From Helicobacter sp. MIT 21-1697 (GTDB lineage: Bacteria > Campylobacterota > Campylobacteria > Campylobacterales > Helicobacteraceae): a stretch of 64,000 nucleotides of DNA. The stretch spans positions 1-64,000 of the forward strand of contig NZ_JAPHNC010000003.1 in NCBI RefSeq assembly GCF_026241255.1. Reading direction: 5' to 3'. A program made the translations under genes and the position numbers. This document shows, piece after piece, positions 1-8,918 of this stretch; the stretch's first letter is position 1; each line of letters opens with the position of its first letter. The notes under the pieces are model-generated. The model searched no databases and was not told the origin of the DNA. It saw nothing but the letters and a program-made list of their open reading frames with translations.

Positions 1-1075
1 GTTCGTGATTTAAGAAAGAAAAGAAAGAGGTAAGCGTGCGTAGAATTGATTGTATGCGTTTTGCTACGGAAATCCGAAGATAGAGTATTGTCCCTATGAC
101 GATAATTAATATCGTGGCTATGCTACACATTATAATAACCCATAAAAGTTTTATCAGAGATTGAGTAATAGACTTGCTAGGAATATATGATAAAGCACTC
201 CAATATTTTCCGCCTTCTTTGAGTGGGGCAACAGAATGCATACCGATAACTCCCTCTAGTCCAGCAGCAGTGCGATAAGGAAAGATACCATTTTTACCTT
301 CTTTGGCTGCCATAGCGATATTTTTTGCTTCTTGTGTGGGAACAATATCAACAAGCTTTTTGCCTATAAATTGAGGGTTTTGATTTACAAGAATAACGCC
401 ACTTTCATCAATAACAAAACGTTGGTCGTTTGTAAAAACCCGCGCTTCATCACTTAATAAAGGTGCGCCAAGTGTGCCAAAATCAACAAAGCAGCCCAAA
501 GCACCTATGACCTCGCCATTTTTATTGTGGATAGGAACAGCAAAACCCTGCACAAAGTATTCTTTATTTTGAAAAGTGATTGATGTAGCAGACGATAAAC
601 TTGGTTTATTATTTGTAATAGCATCTTGAATAGATTCAAAATTTTTTATTGAATCTTCGGCTTTAATTAAATGTGCTTTCTTTCCTCTTTCCCCATTTTC
701 TTCTGCAAGTAGGATAACTTCCCCTTTATCTGCGAGTGTGGTATATAAATACGCGTATTTTATGTTATCCACATTGTTTGGAATCCCGACAATAATATCT
801 CTGAGATCTTCAATATTGACTACTTTTCTTTCCATTTGAGCGTTAATAATCGTGGCGTTAATAGATAGCGCGTCTAGTATCTCTGAAGCGACACTTTCTA
901 GTAATGTGCCATATCGGTAAGAAGCTTGATGCAAGATTCTGTAACTTTCTTCTTCTAAAGTATTCTTTGAAGTGAGGATAATACAAGTTGCTAAAACACA
1001 TACACAAACAATAACAAGCAAAGCAATCGCAAATGCGACTTTTGCTCCAATATTTAAACGAGAAAATAAATTCAT
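1..1075 (-). CDS. Methyl-accepting chemotaxis protein, N-terminal part (runs off the left edge)
   Basis: This minus-strand gene starts at an ATG at 1075-1073 and stays open to base 1. The visible 358 residues begin with a transmembrane helix, then a periplasmic region of about 280 residues of double-Cache type (second lobe with FVIDESGVILVNQNP and FIGKKLVDI), then a second membrane helix followed by ILRTLTSFFSFLNHE, typical of the cytoplasmic entry of Campylobacterota chemoreceptors. The signalling domain lies outside the window. Known of the family: such receptors sense small ligands through the Cache module and control CheA. The ligand cannot be read from sequence. No HAMP domain is obvious before the cut. 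Confidence 0.9.
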   Translation of the reverse strand, partial: MNLFSRLNIGAKVAFAIALLVIVCVCVLATCIILTSKNTLEEESYRILHQASYRYGTLLESVASEILDALSINATIINAQMERKVVNIEDLRDIIVGIPNNVDNIKYAYLYTTLADKGEVILLAEENGERGKKAHLIKAEDSIKNFESIQDAITNNKPSLSSATSITFQNKEYFVQGFAVPIHNKNGEVIGALGCFVDFGTLGAPLLSDEARVFTNDQRFVIDESGVILVNQNPQFIGKKLVDIVPTQEAKNIAMAAKEGKNGIFPYRTAAGLEGVIGMHSVAPLKEGGKYWSALSYIPSKSITQSLIKLLWVIIMCSIATILIIVIGTILYLRISVAKRIQSILRTLTSFFSFLNHE

Positions 1076-1155
1076 TATTTACCTTTTATATTTATATAAT
1101 GTTCAAAAAAATAATTTCATTAGGATAGCAAGAAGTTATTTGAGAATCAAGAGTG

Positions 1156-1173
1156 GGTAAAAATATTTTTACC
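1156..1173. promoter_or_regulatory. 18-bp perfect palindrome upstream of the chemoreceptor gene
   Basis: GGTAAAAATATTTTTACC reads the same on both strands. It lies about 80 bases upstream of the chemoreceptor start and could be an operator or a small terminator hairpin. Only the symmetry is seen; the function is inferred. Confidence 0.35.
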
Positions 1174-1211
1174 TAATGTCAAAATAGTAACAAAAAATTA
1201 ATGAATCATTA

Positions 1212-1240
1212 TTACACAGGATAAAAAGCAGCCTGTGTAA
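1212..1240. terminator. Candidate terminator hairpin after the dcu remnant
   Basis: TTACACAGG and CCTGTGTAA form a perfect 9-bp stem around an 11-base loop, just past the stop of the minus-strand dcu remnant. The following T content on the minus strand is weak, so efficient intrinsic termination is uncertain. Confidence 0.45.
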
Positions 1241-1245
1241 AAAAT

Positions 1246-1434
1246 TTAGGCAAAAAATGGAGCAACTAGAAAACCCAATCCTACCGCGAATATTATTGCA
1301 AGTGTGCCGGGCACAACAACGCCTAATCTTCCTGTATAGTCTGTTGCCATACCTCTTAATCGGATACCTAAAAAATTGCTCCAAATAGCACGGCTACTTG
1401 TAAAATCAGCGCTATTGTATCCATTAATAGTCAT
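1246..1434 (-). pseudogene. Remnant of an anaerobic C4-dicarboxylate transporter (DcuA/DcuB type)
   Basis: A 62-codon reading frame directly downstream of aspA. Its middle, LGIRLRGMATDYTGRLGVVV, resembles the first helix region of Dcu transporters (LGIRLGG...GYAGGLGVLV). Its end, PGTLAIIFAVGLGFLVAP, resembles the last membrane helix of the same family (IPG...VCLGFLVA). Full-length Dcu proteins have roughly 430-460 residues, so most of the interior appears to have been deleted and the two ends fused, with further decay. Dcu transporters often sit beside aspA, exchanging fumarate or aspartate for succinate, which supports the reading. Called by eye; an alignment is needed to confirm. Confidence 0.6.
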
Positions 1435-1503
1435 TATTTTTCATCAATAGCTCATTTATAGGGCTACACTTTCCTTAAATTGCTTCCTGCCAAAACCTAG
1501 AGG

Positions 1504-2943
1504 CTACGCAAAAGGCGAATTTTTTTGGAATTTTGCTCTATCTTCAGCACTCATATGTGGATTAAGCATATTTTTAGGTTGGAATATTTCATTGAGCTGC
1601 TCTTCGCTAAGAAGTTTTCTCTCTAGTGCAATATCTTTGACAGGTTTGCCTGTTTGCAAAGATTCTTTAGCGATTGATGCAGAATTTTCATAGCCAATAT
1701 AAGGATTAAGCGCTGTAACAATGCCAATACTATTATAAACAAAATCACTGCATACCTTTTCATTCGCAGTGATACCATCAATACATTTACTCGCAAGGGT
1801 GAGCATAGCATTTCTCATCATAGAGATAGAGTTAAAGAGCCCATACGCAATCACAGGTTCAAATACATTAAGTTGCAGTTGTCCGCCCTCGCTAGCAAAG
1901 CTTACGGTTACATCATTGCCAATAACCGCATAGCATACTTGATTCACCACTTCGGGAATCACAGGATTGACTTTGCCCGGCATAATAGAGCTTCCGGGCT
2001 GCATTTTGGGGAGATTGATTTCATTCAGTCCTGCTCTTGGTCCCGAGCTAAGTAATCGTAAGTCATTGCAGACTTTGGAGAGTTTCACAGCTACTCTTTT
2101 AAGCACCCCGCTCACTTGCACATATGCACCCGTATCTTGTGTGGCTTCAATAAGGTCATCTGCAGTTTTAAATGGGTGTCCTGTAACTTCGCAAAGCTTC
2201 CTTTGGACAATTTTGGGATAATCAGGGTGTGAGTTTATACCTGTGCCAATGGCTGTTCCGCCCATATTAATTTCAGTTATAAGGCTTCTCGCTTCAAGCA
2301 CACGCGCAATATCTTCGCCCATCATTACTGCAAAAGTATGAAACTCCTGCCCCAAAGTCATAGGCACAGCATCTTGGAGTTGAGTGCGCCCCATTTTAAG
2401 CACATCTTTAAATTCTTGAGATTTTTTATGAAAAGAAGTTTTAAGCACTTCCATATCTTTGGCAAGAGCAGAAAGTTCATCATAGAGAGCTACGTGAATG
2501 GCAGTAGGATAGGAATCATTTGTAGATTGTGAGAGATTGACGTGGTCATTTGGGTGGCAGTATTGATACTCACCTTTTTTATGCCCCATAATTTCTAGTG
2601 CTAAGTTTGCTATTACTTCGTTCGTATTCATATTTGTGCTTGTTCCTGCACCGCCTTGAAGCATATCTACTACAAATTGCTCTCTTAACTCACCTGCGAT
2701 GAGTCTATCGCACGCCTTGCAAATCGCCTCTTTTTTTTGTTCATCTAGCAATTTAAGTTCATAATTTGCCAAAGCTGCTGCTTTTTTCACTTGTGCAAAA
2801 GCCTTGATAAAGCTTGGATAGCCACTTAATTTATCGCCTGTAATATTAAAATTTTGTAATGCTCTAAAAGTTTGCACCCCATAATACATATCATCGGCGA
2901 TTTCAAGCTCACCGATAAAATCGTGTTCTATTCTAGTCCCCAT
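1504..2943 (-). CDS. aspA: Aspartate ammonia-lyase (aspartase)
   Basis: AspA converts L-aspartate to fumarate and ammonia in the cytoplasm, feeding fumarate respiration. The 479-residue protein has the fumarase/aspartase superfamily signature GSSIMPGKVNP, the substrate-loop motif GGAGTSTNMNTNEV near residue 100 and SQSTNDSYPTAIH near residue 140. Length is normal for AspA (about 468-480). The ATG at 2943 follows a good ribosome site (AAAGGAGC). The gene reads toward the dcu remnant, which would originally have been its transporter partner. Fumarase shares the fold, but the sequence reads as aspartase. Confidence 0.95.
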   Translation of the reverse strand: MGTRIEHDFIGELEIADDMYYGVQTFRALQNFNITGDKLSGYPSFIKAFAQVKKAAALANYELKLLDEQKKEAICKACDRLIAGELREQFVVDMLQGGAGTSTNMNTNEVIANLALEIMGHKKGEYQYCHPNDHVNLSQSTNDSYPTAIHVALYDELSALAKDMEVLKTSFHKKSQEFKDVLKMGRTQLQDAVPMTLGQEFHTFAVMMGEDIARVLEARSLITEINMGGTAIGTGINSHPDYPKIVQRKLCEVTGHPFKTADDLIEATQDTGAYVQVSGVLKRVAVKLSKVCNDLRLLSSGPRAGLNEINLPKMQPGSSIMPGKVNPVIPEVVNQVCYAVIGNDVTVSFASEGGQLQLNVFEPVIAYGLFNSISMMRNAMLTLASKCIDGITANEKVCSDFVYNSIGIVTALNPYIGYENSASIAKESLQTGKPVKDIALERKLLSEEQLNEIFQPKNMLNPHMSAEDRAKFQKNSPFA

Positions 2944-3047
2944 TGTAGCTCCTTTGAGTTAGTACATAATGCGTTATCGCTGATAACTGCCAAGAATTAT
3001 ATACCCTCAAAATTAAAACTCATCTGAATATACATCAATAATTAACG

Positions 3048-3063
3048 ATAATGATTTCATTAT
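3048..3063. promoter_or_regulatory. Fur-box-like palindrome upstream of the TonB receptor
   Basis: ATAATGATTTCATTAT is a perfect 7-2-7 inverted repeat resembling the classical Fur operator core (GATAATGAT-ATCATTATC). It lies about 35 bases upstream of a TATAAT -10 box at 3098-3103 and 75 bases before the receptor start. Position and symmetry suggest iron- or metal-responsive repression of the uptake operon. Binding is inferred. Confidence 0.6.
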
Positions 3064-3136
3064 ATAAAAATTTATATATCATTAAGATTTATTCATATAT
3101 AATACGATATATATAATTTTATAGAATGGAGGGGAG

Positions 3137-5200
3137 ATGAAAAGTTTATGGCACACAATGGCAAATACAAGTTTTGCATTAAGTTGTTGTCTAGGGGGGG
3201 GGCTATACGCAAATGAAGTTTATGATTTAGGGCGCATAGAAATCTCAAGTAAAAAAGTAGATAGTAATGCTACTTTAGGCATTATCACAAGCAAAGATAT
3301 TGCAAATACCGCTTCAAATGATGTAGCAGCTGCACTTCGTTATACACCCGGTGTGTTTTATCAGCCACCAGCAGCAGGGCGAGGAGAGCCTACACTTGGC
3401 ATACGCGGATATTCTACGATTCATATAGGAATGTTTATTGATGGAATCCCTGTGCATAGCGTTTATGATAGGCAGAGTGATTGGAGTCAGTTGAGTTCCT
3501 TTAGTATTTCAGAGATTAATGTGAGCAAGGGCTACACAAGCCCCATTTATGGCGTGAATACACTCGGTGGCGCAGTGAATATCATCACTTCTAAACCTAA
3601 AGATAAGCTGGAACTTACCGCGAAATATAATTTCATCAGCAATAATGAGAATCAAGCCGCCCTCTCCTTTGGTAGCAATGTGGGCAAAGTGTATTATCAG
3701 CTAAGCTACACCCTTACCGATAGAGATTCTCTGTCCCTCTCATCAAAGTTTAAAACTACGCAGCTTCAACCTACTAAAGATAAAGTCAATTCAAATTATA
3801 AAAATCACACTTTGCGTGCGAAACTAGGCTTTGAGCTAAATGAGAATCACGAATACTCGGTGAATTTTATCTACCAAAAGGGTGAGAAAGGCGGTATGAT
3901 GGACGCAAATGGCACAAGCACGAATTGGTGGAATTGGCCCAACTATGACAAAATCACCGCCTATATCTTGGGCAATTCTACATTTAATGATGTTATCTCG
4001 CTCAATTCTAAGCTCTACTATGATAGCTTTGATAATAGATTAAAAGTCATTGGTGCTTGGAATGGGAGTAGTATTTTAAGCACTACTTGGGCAAGTTCAA
4101 GTGTCAGTCCAAACCAACCTTATATTTCGCATTATGATGATTATTCTTTAGGGCTTATAGAGACATTAAGTTTTGATTTTGATGAAAGCAAAAATCTCAA
4201 AGTGGGATTAAATCTCAAGCAAGACAATCATAATAACACCTTAACGCGTTGGAATACAAGTAATACTTTCACAAGGAGTGATGATAAACTAAAAGACATT
4301 TCTACTTCACTCTTTGCCGAATACGCCCATACTTTGAATGATACTTTTCGCCTTGCCATAAATGGTAGCTATGATAGAAATGATATGCTTAAAGTGCTGC
4401 TTGAGAATGTAGAGGATAAAACTTATAGCATTTATGGCTGGACTTTACAGGGTATCGTGTATGCCAATGCAGGAGATTACACGAGATTACACGCCAATAT
4501 CGGGAGAAAATCTAAGCTTTTAACCCTCAAAGAGCGATATAGCTCAATGTGGGGCAATCGTGTGGCTAATCCAAATTTGCAAAATGAGAGTGCGATAAAT
4601 TATGAACTCGGCGTAGATGTTGAGATTGAATCCACAAAAATAAGCCTTGCAGGATTCTATAATGATTTAAACAATATGCTTATCTCTGTTAATGCAGGGA
4701 ATAATAACTGCCCAGCAGGGAGCAATTGTGTGAAGCTTGATAATGTCAAAGAGGGCTATTCTTATGGTGTAGAATTCGCTTTCAAGCAAGGATTCTTAGA
4801 TGAAAAAATTGTCTTAAATGCGAATTATACTTATGTAGAGCGCAAAACTTCAAATGCTTCAGGCTCAAGTTTTGGTGTTGATGGGAGTAGAATCTTAGAT
4901 TATCCTAATCATATCGCTAATACCACACTTGTGATTTCGTCTATGAAGCAATTTGATGTCATCGGTTTGGCGACATTTCAAAGTAAGCAGTGGTATGGCA
5001 TAGGTTCTCGGCGAGCTATAACAAGTTATGGACAAAATAATGACATTTTTCTCCTTGATGTAAAGGCAAATTATCGCCCCATAGAATCTCTACAATTCTC
5101 TTTGGGAGCATATAACCTCCTTGATAGAAACTACTTCTATGGCAGTGGCTACTATATGGCTGGGCGTAGGATTATGGCTGAAGTGAAATATAGATTCTAA
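3137..5200 (+). CDS. TonB-dependent outer-membrane receptor, phase-variable
   Basis: The 687-residue protein has a signal peptide (residues 1-25), a plug domain (ITSKDIANTASNDVAAALRY, GEPTLGIRGYSTIHIGMFIDG, YGVNTLGGAVNIIT) and a beta-barrel ending in the aromatic RRIMAEVKYRF. Such receptors import metal chelates, siderophores, haem or cobalamin using TonB energy; the substrate cannot be named here. A run of nine G within codons 20-22 (LGGGL) makes expression slip-sensitive; the present length is in frame. The start is ATG 3137 with GGAGGGG upstream. It heads an apparent operon with the binding protein and ABC genes, under a Fur-like site. Confidence 0.93.
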   Translation: MKSLWHTMANTSFALSCCLGGGLYANEVYDLGRIEISSKKVDSNATLGIITSKDIANTASNDVAAALRYTPGVFYQPPAAGRGEPTLGIRGYSTIHIGMFIDGIPVHSVYDRQSDWSQLSSFSISEINVSKGYTSPIYGVNTLGGAVNIITSKPKDKLELTAKYNFISNNENQAALSFGSNVGKVYYQLSYTLTDRDSLSLSSKFKTTQLQPTKDKVNSNYKNHTLRAKLGFELNENHEYSVNFIYQKGEKGGMMDANGTSTNWWNWPNYDKITAYILGNSTFNDVISLNSKLYYDSFDNRLKVIGAWNGSSILSTTWASSSVSPNQPYISHYDDYSLGLIETLSFDFDESKNLKVGLNLKQDNHNNTLTRWNTSNTFTRSDDKLKDISTSLFAEYAHTLNDTFRLAINGSYDRNDMLKVLLENVEDKTYSIYGWTLQGIVYANAGDYTRLHANIGRKSKLLTLKERYSSMWGNRVANPNLQNESAINYELGVDVEIESTKISLAGFYNDLNNMLISVNAGNNNCPAGSNCVKLDNVKEGYSYGVEFAFKQGFLDEKIVLNANYTYVERKTSNASGSSFGVDGSRILDYPNHIANTTLVISSMKQFDVIGLATFQSKQWYGIGSRRAITSYGQNNDIFLLDVKANYRPIESLQFSLGAYNLLDRNYFYGSGYYMAGRRIMAEVKYRF
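3194..3202 (+). repeat. Poly-G tract (9 G) in the receptor signal-peptide region
   Basis: Nine consecutive G begin on a codon boundary (GGG GGG GGG). Gain or loss of one G would terminate translation early. Long G runs are rare in this AT-rich DNA, and such tracts are the classic contingency-locus mutator in Helicobacter and Campylobacter. The present state is ON. Confidence 0.85.
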
Positions 5201-5230
5201 AAGTTTAATCTTAAATATAAAGGAGTAACA

Positions 5231-6337
5231 ATGCGTTTTCTTATTTTTAGTATAGGCTTTGCTCTTGCACTGCTTTTAAGTGCGTGTGGAGACAAAGAGA
5301 GTAAGGCAGCAAATCAAGAGGTGGAGCAAGCACGACACGAATCTCAAGAATCTATATCAAATGAGGGTGGAGAGAGTACTACTGCTTCTCTAGCAGATAC
5401 ATCTTCTTGTGAGCTAAAAGCCTTTGGTGCTTCACCGCCTTTGAGTGTGCTTTTAGAAATTTTATGTCCTAAGTGTATGATAGGGCTAAATTATAAGCCT
5501 TATCCCGAAGATGTGCCATTTATGCCTGATAATGTGGTAAATCTCCCTATATTGGGGCATATAGGGAATAATTCCCTCTCTTTTGAGGAGATTGCAACAC
5601 TTAAGCCCGATGTGATGTTTTTTAGTGAGCAAACTTTAGATTCTATCCTAGAGCCTTATGTCAATATCGGCATTGAGGTAGTGAAAGTGCCAACTGATGA
5701 TTATATCCAAGCTATCAAAGTATATGCGGAGGCTTTAGGCAAAGATAAAATATGTGGAGAGGATATTCATACTCGCTCCTCAAATCTCATAAGATTTATA
5801 GAAAGAAGCAATGCGATGCTTGGAGCAATAGCATCTCAACTTAGCGAAGATACTGCAAATAAGCGTCCAAGCGTGTATTTCGCACAAGGCTTTGATGGGC
5901 TTAAAACACAATGTGGCAAGAACGACAAAAAAGATTTGGCTTATAAAATTGGCGGGATAAATGTGATAGATTGCGAGATTCTAAGCACAGAGCAACAAGC
6001 AGGGATTGACTTTGAACTTCTAGCAAAGCTCAATCCACAAGTGATTTTTGTGCGTGAATTGCCTTTATTTAAGGAGCTAAGCGAGAATCCAAATGAGAAG
6101 TGGAACGCCCTAGAGGCTATATCACAAAAAAGATTCTATTATGCGCCTTCAACGCCAAGTAATTGGCTTATGCGTCCATCAAGCATAATGCAGAGCATAG
6201 GGCTGATATGGGCAGCCAACAAGCTTCACCCAAATCTTATCAGTAATGAAGAGGCAAAGATTTACACCCAAGAGTTTTTTTCAGACTTTCTTAAGCCCTT
6301 AAGCGATGAGGAATACGCTAGAATACAGGGATTATAG
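5231..6337 (+). CDS. Periplasmic lipoprotein, metal-chelate ABC transporter substrate-binding protein
   Basis: The signal peptide ends in the lipobox LLLSACG, so the 368-residue protein should be lipid-anchored. A Ser/Glu-rich linker is followed by a TroA/FepB-like fold: ASPPLSVLLEILCP, then EEIATLKPDVMFFSEQTLD and FELLAKLNPQVIFVRE, the typical sentences of type III binding proteins. It would hand the ligand to the permease/ATPase encoded downstream. Two Cys pairs (CPKC and later single Cys) are visible. The gap from the receptor is 30 bases with AAAGGAG before the ATG, so cotranscription is likely. The ligand may be ferric or nickel chelate or haem. Confidence 0.88.
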   Translation: MRFLIFSIGFALALLLSACGDKESKAANQEVEQARHESQESISNEGGESTTASLADTSSCELKAFGASPPLSVLLEILCPKCMIGLNYKPYPEDVPFMPDNVVNLPILGHIGNNSLSFEEIATLKPDVMFFSEQTLDSILEPYVNIGIEVVKVPTDDYIQAIKVYAEALGKDKICGEDIHTRSSNLIRFIERSNAMLGAIASQLSEDTANKRPSVYFAQGFDGLKTQCGKNDKKDLAYKIGGINVIDCEILSTEQQAGIDFELLAKLNPQVIFVRELPLFKELSENPNEKWNALEAISQKRFYYAPSTPSNWLMRPSSIMQSIGLIWAANKLHPNLISNEEAKIYTQEFFSDFLKPLSDEEYARIQGL

Positions 6338-6378
6338 AATCTAGATTCTATACATATCAAGGTGTATAAAGGAGATGT

Positions 6379-7122
6379 ATGCAAAAACATTTGTGGGACA
6401 AAAAGGCGCAGACTTTTCCTCGCTTTGTCAAAGACACAGAGGATACCTTAGAGATACTTGCGTTTTTTAAAAATGAGGGCGTGAGATTTGCTCATAAAAG
6501 GGTGCTTGATATTGGAGCAGGAAATGGGCGATTTGGTCTGCAAATTGCCTTTGAGGCAGCAAAACTTTATGCAACTGATATTTCAAAAGTGATGCTTGAT
6601 AATCTCCAAATAGATGCACAAAGTTTGGGCTTAAAGAATGTAAGCACTCTTTTAAGTGCGTGGGAAGATGTTGATATAGAATCTTTGGGAGAGATTGATA
6701 TTGCCTTTGCTTCTATGACACCTGCACTTAATAACCTTGCAGGATTCATAAAAGCTATTAATGCTTCAAAGGAGGGTTTATGTTATGTAGGCTGGGGGAG
6801 AGTGAGAGAAAGCGCATTTTTAGATGAGATTTTTGCAGCGCATTATATCAAGGTTGAGCTTCCTGTGGGGTTGCCTCAAGCTTTGCAATGGCTCAAAGAG
6901 CTAGGATATAAAGAGCCTACATATTGTTATAAAGAGGCGGCATATACTTATAAATCAGACATACAAAAAGCCATAAATGACATAAAATGGCATATTTGTA
7001 TGCATCAAGGTGAGCCAGATGAAGAGAAAATCAAAGCCTATCTGGATAAAAAGCAAGTCAATGGATATGTGAGCTATGAGCAAAAACGTGAAGTAGGGAT
7101 TTGCTTTATTCCACGCGTTTAA
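6379..7122 (+). CDS. Class I SAM-dependent methyltransferase within the uptake operon
   Basis: The 247-residue protein carries a Rossmann SAM-binding motif I (RVLDIGAGNGRFGLQIA) at about residues 43-59, then the acidic strand LYATDISKVML and the post-motif IDIAFASMTPAL. It lacks membrane segments and should be cytoplasmic. The methylated substrate is unknown. Its position between the binding protein and permease genes, 41 bases after one and 40 before the other, with a good AAAGGAG site, suggests it acts on the imported chelator or ligand, or in its release. This is inference from context only. Confidence 0.85.
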   Translation: MQKHLWDKKAQTFPRFVKDTEDTLEILAFFKNEGVRFAHKRVLDIGAGNGRFGLQIAFEAAKLYATDISKVMLDNLQIDAQSLGLKNVSTLLSAWEDVDIESLGEIDIAFASMTPALNNLAGFIKAINASKEGLCYVGWGRVRESAFLDEIFAAHYIKVELPVGLPQALQWLKELGYKEPTYCYKEAAYTYKSDIQKAINDIKWHICMHQGEPDEEKIKAYLDKKQVNGYVSYEQKREVGICFIPRV

Positions 7123-7162
7123 GCATATATTAAACGATGATTGAAATGATGTAGGGGCAAAA

Positions 7163-8161
7163 ATGAGAAAAAAGATATTTTTTCTTTGCGGCGTATTCGC
7201 GCTTCTTGTGTGTGCTTGTATTATCGCTTTAGGGCTTGGGCGATTTGATATTGCATATAGCGATATGTTTGCCCTTGTGAGAGAATATTTTGAGAATTCA
7301 AGTAAAAGTATAGATTCTATCATTTTTGTAGAGGAGCGACTAAGGCGCATTATTGCAGCCTTATGTGTGGGTGGGGCTTTGGCACTAAGTGGCGCACTCT
7401 ATCAAGGTATTATTGGGAATCCTCTCGTAAGCCCGAGTATTCTTGGAGTGCTTAATGGAGCAAGTTTTGGCGCAGCTTTGGGTATGGTGCTAGGCTTTGG
7501 GATTTTGGGTATTGAGGCTTTATGCTTTGTCTTTGGTATTGTCGCAATGAGTGTTTCTGTATGTCTTGCTCATCTTTTTGATAAGAGTATGAGCATTTTA
7601 ATGCTTATACTTGGTGGTATGGTAAGTGCTGCGTTTTTTGGTGCGGGAGTGAGTGCATTAAAGCTTTTAGCTGACCCTTATAATACCTTGCCAAATATCG
7701 TATTTTGGTTGATGGGTTCGCTTAGCTCTGTGCAGAGTCTCCCTTTGGCATTGCTTTGTGCGATATTTGTTGTTGGTTGTTTTTTGAGCGTGATTCTCGC
7801 CTCACGCATTGATTTACTTAATCTTGATGAAGAAAGCGCAATGAGTTTGGGCATAAATGTTAAATACGCACGATTGCTTTTTGTGTTGCTTGCTACGCTT
7901 TTAGCGAGTGCTTCTGTGGCTGTTGGGGGGCTTATTGGCTGGGTTGGGCTTATCTGTCCTCATATTGCGCGTTTTGTTATAGGGGCAAATCATCGCTTTA
8001 TGCTACCATTTTGTATTCTTTTTGGTGCATTATTTTTGCTTGTGTGCGATAGCTTAGCGCGAAGTGCATTAAGCACAGAAATTCCGCTAGGCATTGTGAG
8101 TGCGGTTGTGGGGATTCCTATTTTTGTGGCTCTTTTGGCACAGAGGGCAAAAAATGTCTAA
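7163..8161 (+). CDS. FecCD/BtuC-type ABC permease
   Basis: The 332-residue, strongly hydrophobic protein has roughly ten predicted membrane helices. It carries family sentences including LALSGALYQGIIGNPLVSP, GSLSSV, ARLLFVLLATLLASASVAVG and VGLICPHIARFVIG followed by EIPLGIVSAVVGIPIFVALL. FecCD permeases form the inner-membrane channel for iron-siderophore, haem or cobalamin, and in Helicobacter also for nickel or cobalt. The stop overlaps the start of the ATPase gene by eight bases, indicating translational coupling. Confidence 0.93.
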   Translation: MRKKIFFLCGVFALLVCACIIALGLGRFDIAYSDMFALVREYFENSSKSIDSIIFVEERLRRIIAALCVGGALALSGALYQGIIGNPLVSPSILGVLNGASFGAALGMVLGFGILGIEALCFVFGIVAMSVSVCLAHLFDKSMSILMLILGGMVSAAFFGAGVSALKLLADPYNTLPNIVFWLMGSLSSVQSLPLALLCAIFVVGCFLSVILASRIDLLNLDEESAMSLGINVKYARLLFVLLATLLASASVAVGGLIGWVGLICPHIARFVIGANHRFMLPFCILFGALFLLVCDSLARSALSTEIPLGIVSAVVGIPIFVALLAQRAKNV

Positions 8162-8918
8162 ACCATTTTTAAGAGTGAGTAATCTTACCCTTTTATATCC
8201 TAAGTCTCCCGCTTTACCTTTGCTCAATAACATAAGCTTTGAAATAGCTCAAGGTGAGATTCTCTGTGTGCTAGGACCAAATGGCAGTGGCAAAAGCACA
8301 CTTTTAAGAACGCTTTTAGGGGGCTTTGCCTATCGTGGAGAGATTATTATACAAGGTGCAAATGCGAGGGATTTCAGTGCCAAGCAAAGAGCGAAGTTTC
8401 TAAGCTATGTCCCACAAAATTATCATATCAGCTTCCCTTATAGTGCGCTTGAAGTGGTGCTTATGGGGAGATTTAACCATAATCGTTTATTGTATTCAAA
8501 ATCTGATAAGCATAAGGCTCTCAAAGCCTTAGCAATGCTAGAGATTGAACATCTCGCATACAGCTCTTATCCTACGCTAAGCGGCGGACAAAAGCAACTT
8601 GTGCTTATTGCGCGCTCCTTAGCTCAAGAGAGTGAAATTATTTTGCTTGATGAGATGACAAGTGCGCTTGATATGTCCCATAGCTTTGCGTTATTAAAGA
8701 TTCTCAAAAGTATTCAAAAAAGCATTATCCTCACTTCGCATCACCCCGAGCAGTGCTATATCGCGGATAAAATTGCTTTGCTAAAAGACGCGCAGCTTTT
8801 GTGCTATGGGGGTAGAGAAAATGTATTAACAGAAAGCTATATACAAAAACTCTATGGCATAGAATCTTTGAAAGTGCCTTTGCCAAATGGCGGAGTGTAT
8901 TTTTGCCCAAAAATATAG
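8154..8918 (+). CDS. ABC transporter ATP-binding protein of the metal-chelate importer
   Basis: The preferred start is ATG 8154 (MSKPFLRVSNLTLLYP), which overlaps the permease stop; an earlier in-frame start would lie inside the permease. The protein has 254 residues. Walker A is GPNGSGKST, the Q-loop YVPQNY, the signature LSGGQKQ, Walker B EIILLDEMTSALD and the switch His in LTSHHPEQC. All catalytic elements are intact. It powers import through the FecCD permease. Closest in type to FecE/FepC ATPases. Confidence 0.94.
   Translation: MSKPFLRVSNLTLLYPKSPALPLLNNISFEIAQGEILCVLGPNGSGKSTLLRTLLGGFAYRGEIIIQGANARDFSAKQRAKFLSYVPQNYHISFPYSALEVVLMGRFNHNRLLYSKSDKHKALKALAMLEIEHLAYSSYPTLSGGQKQLVLIARSLAQESEIILLDEMTSALDMSHSFALLKILKSIQKSIILTSHHPEQCYIADKIALLKDAQLLCYGGRENVLTESYIQKLYGIESLKVPLPNGGVYFCPKI

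Noticed and set aside
8100-8153. Earlier start of the ABC ATPase inside the permease gene
   Set aside because: The added 18 residues translate permease codons out of frame. ATG 8154 gives the normal beginning of the family.
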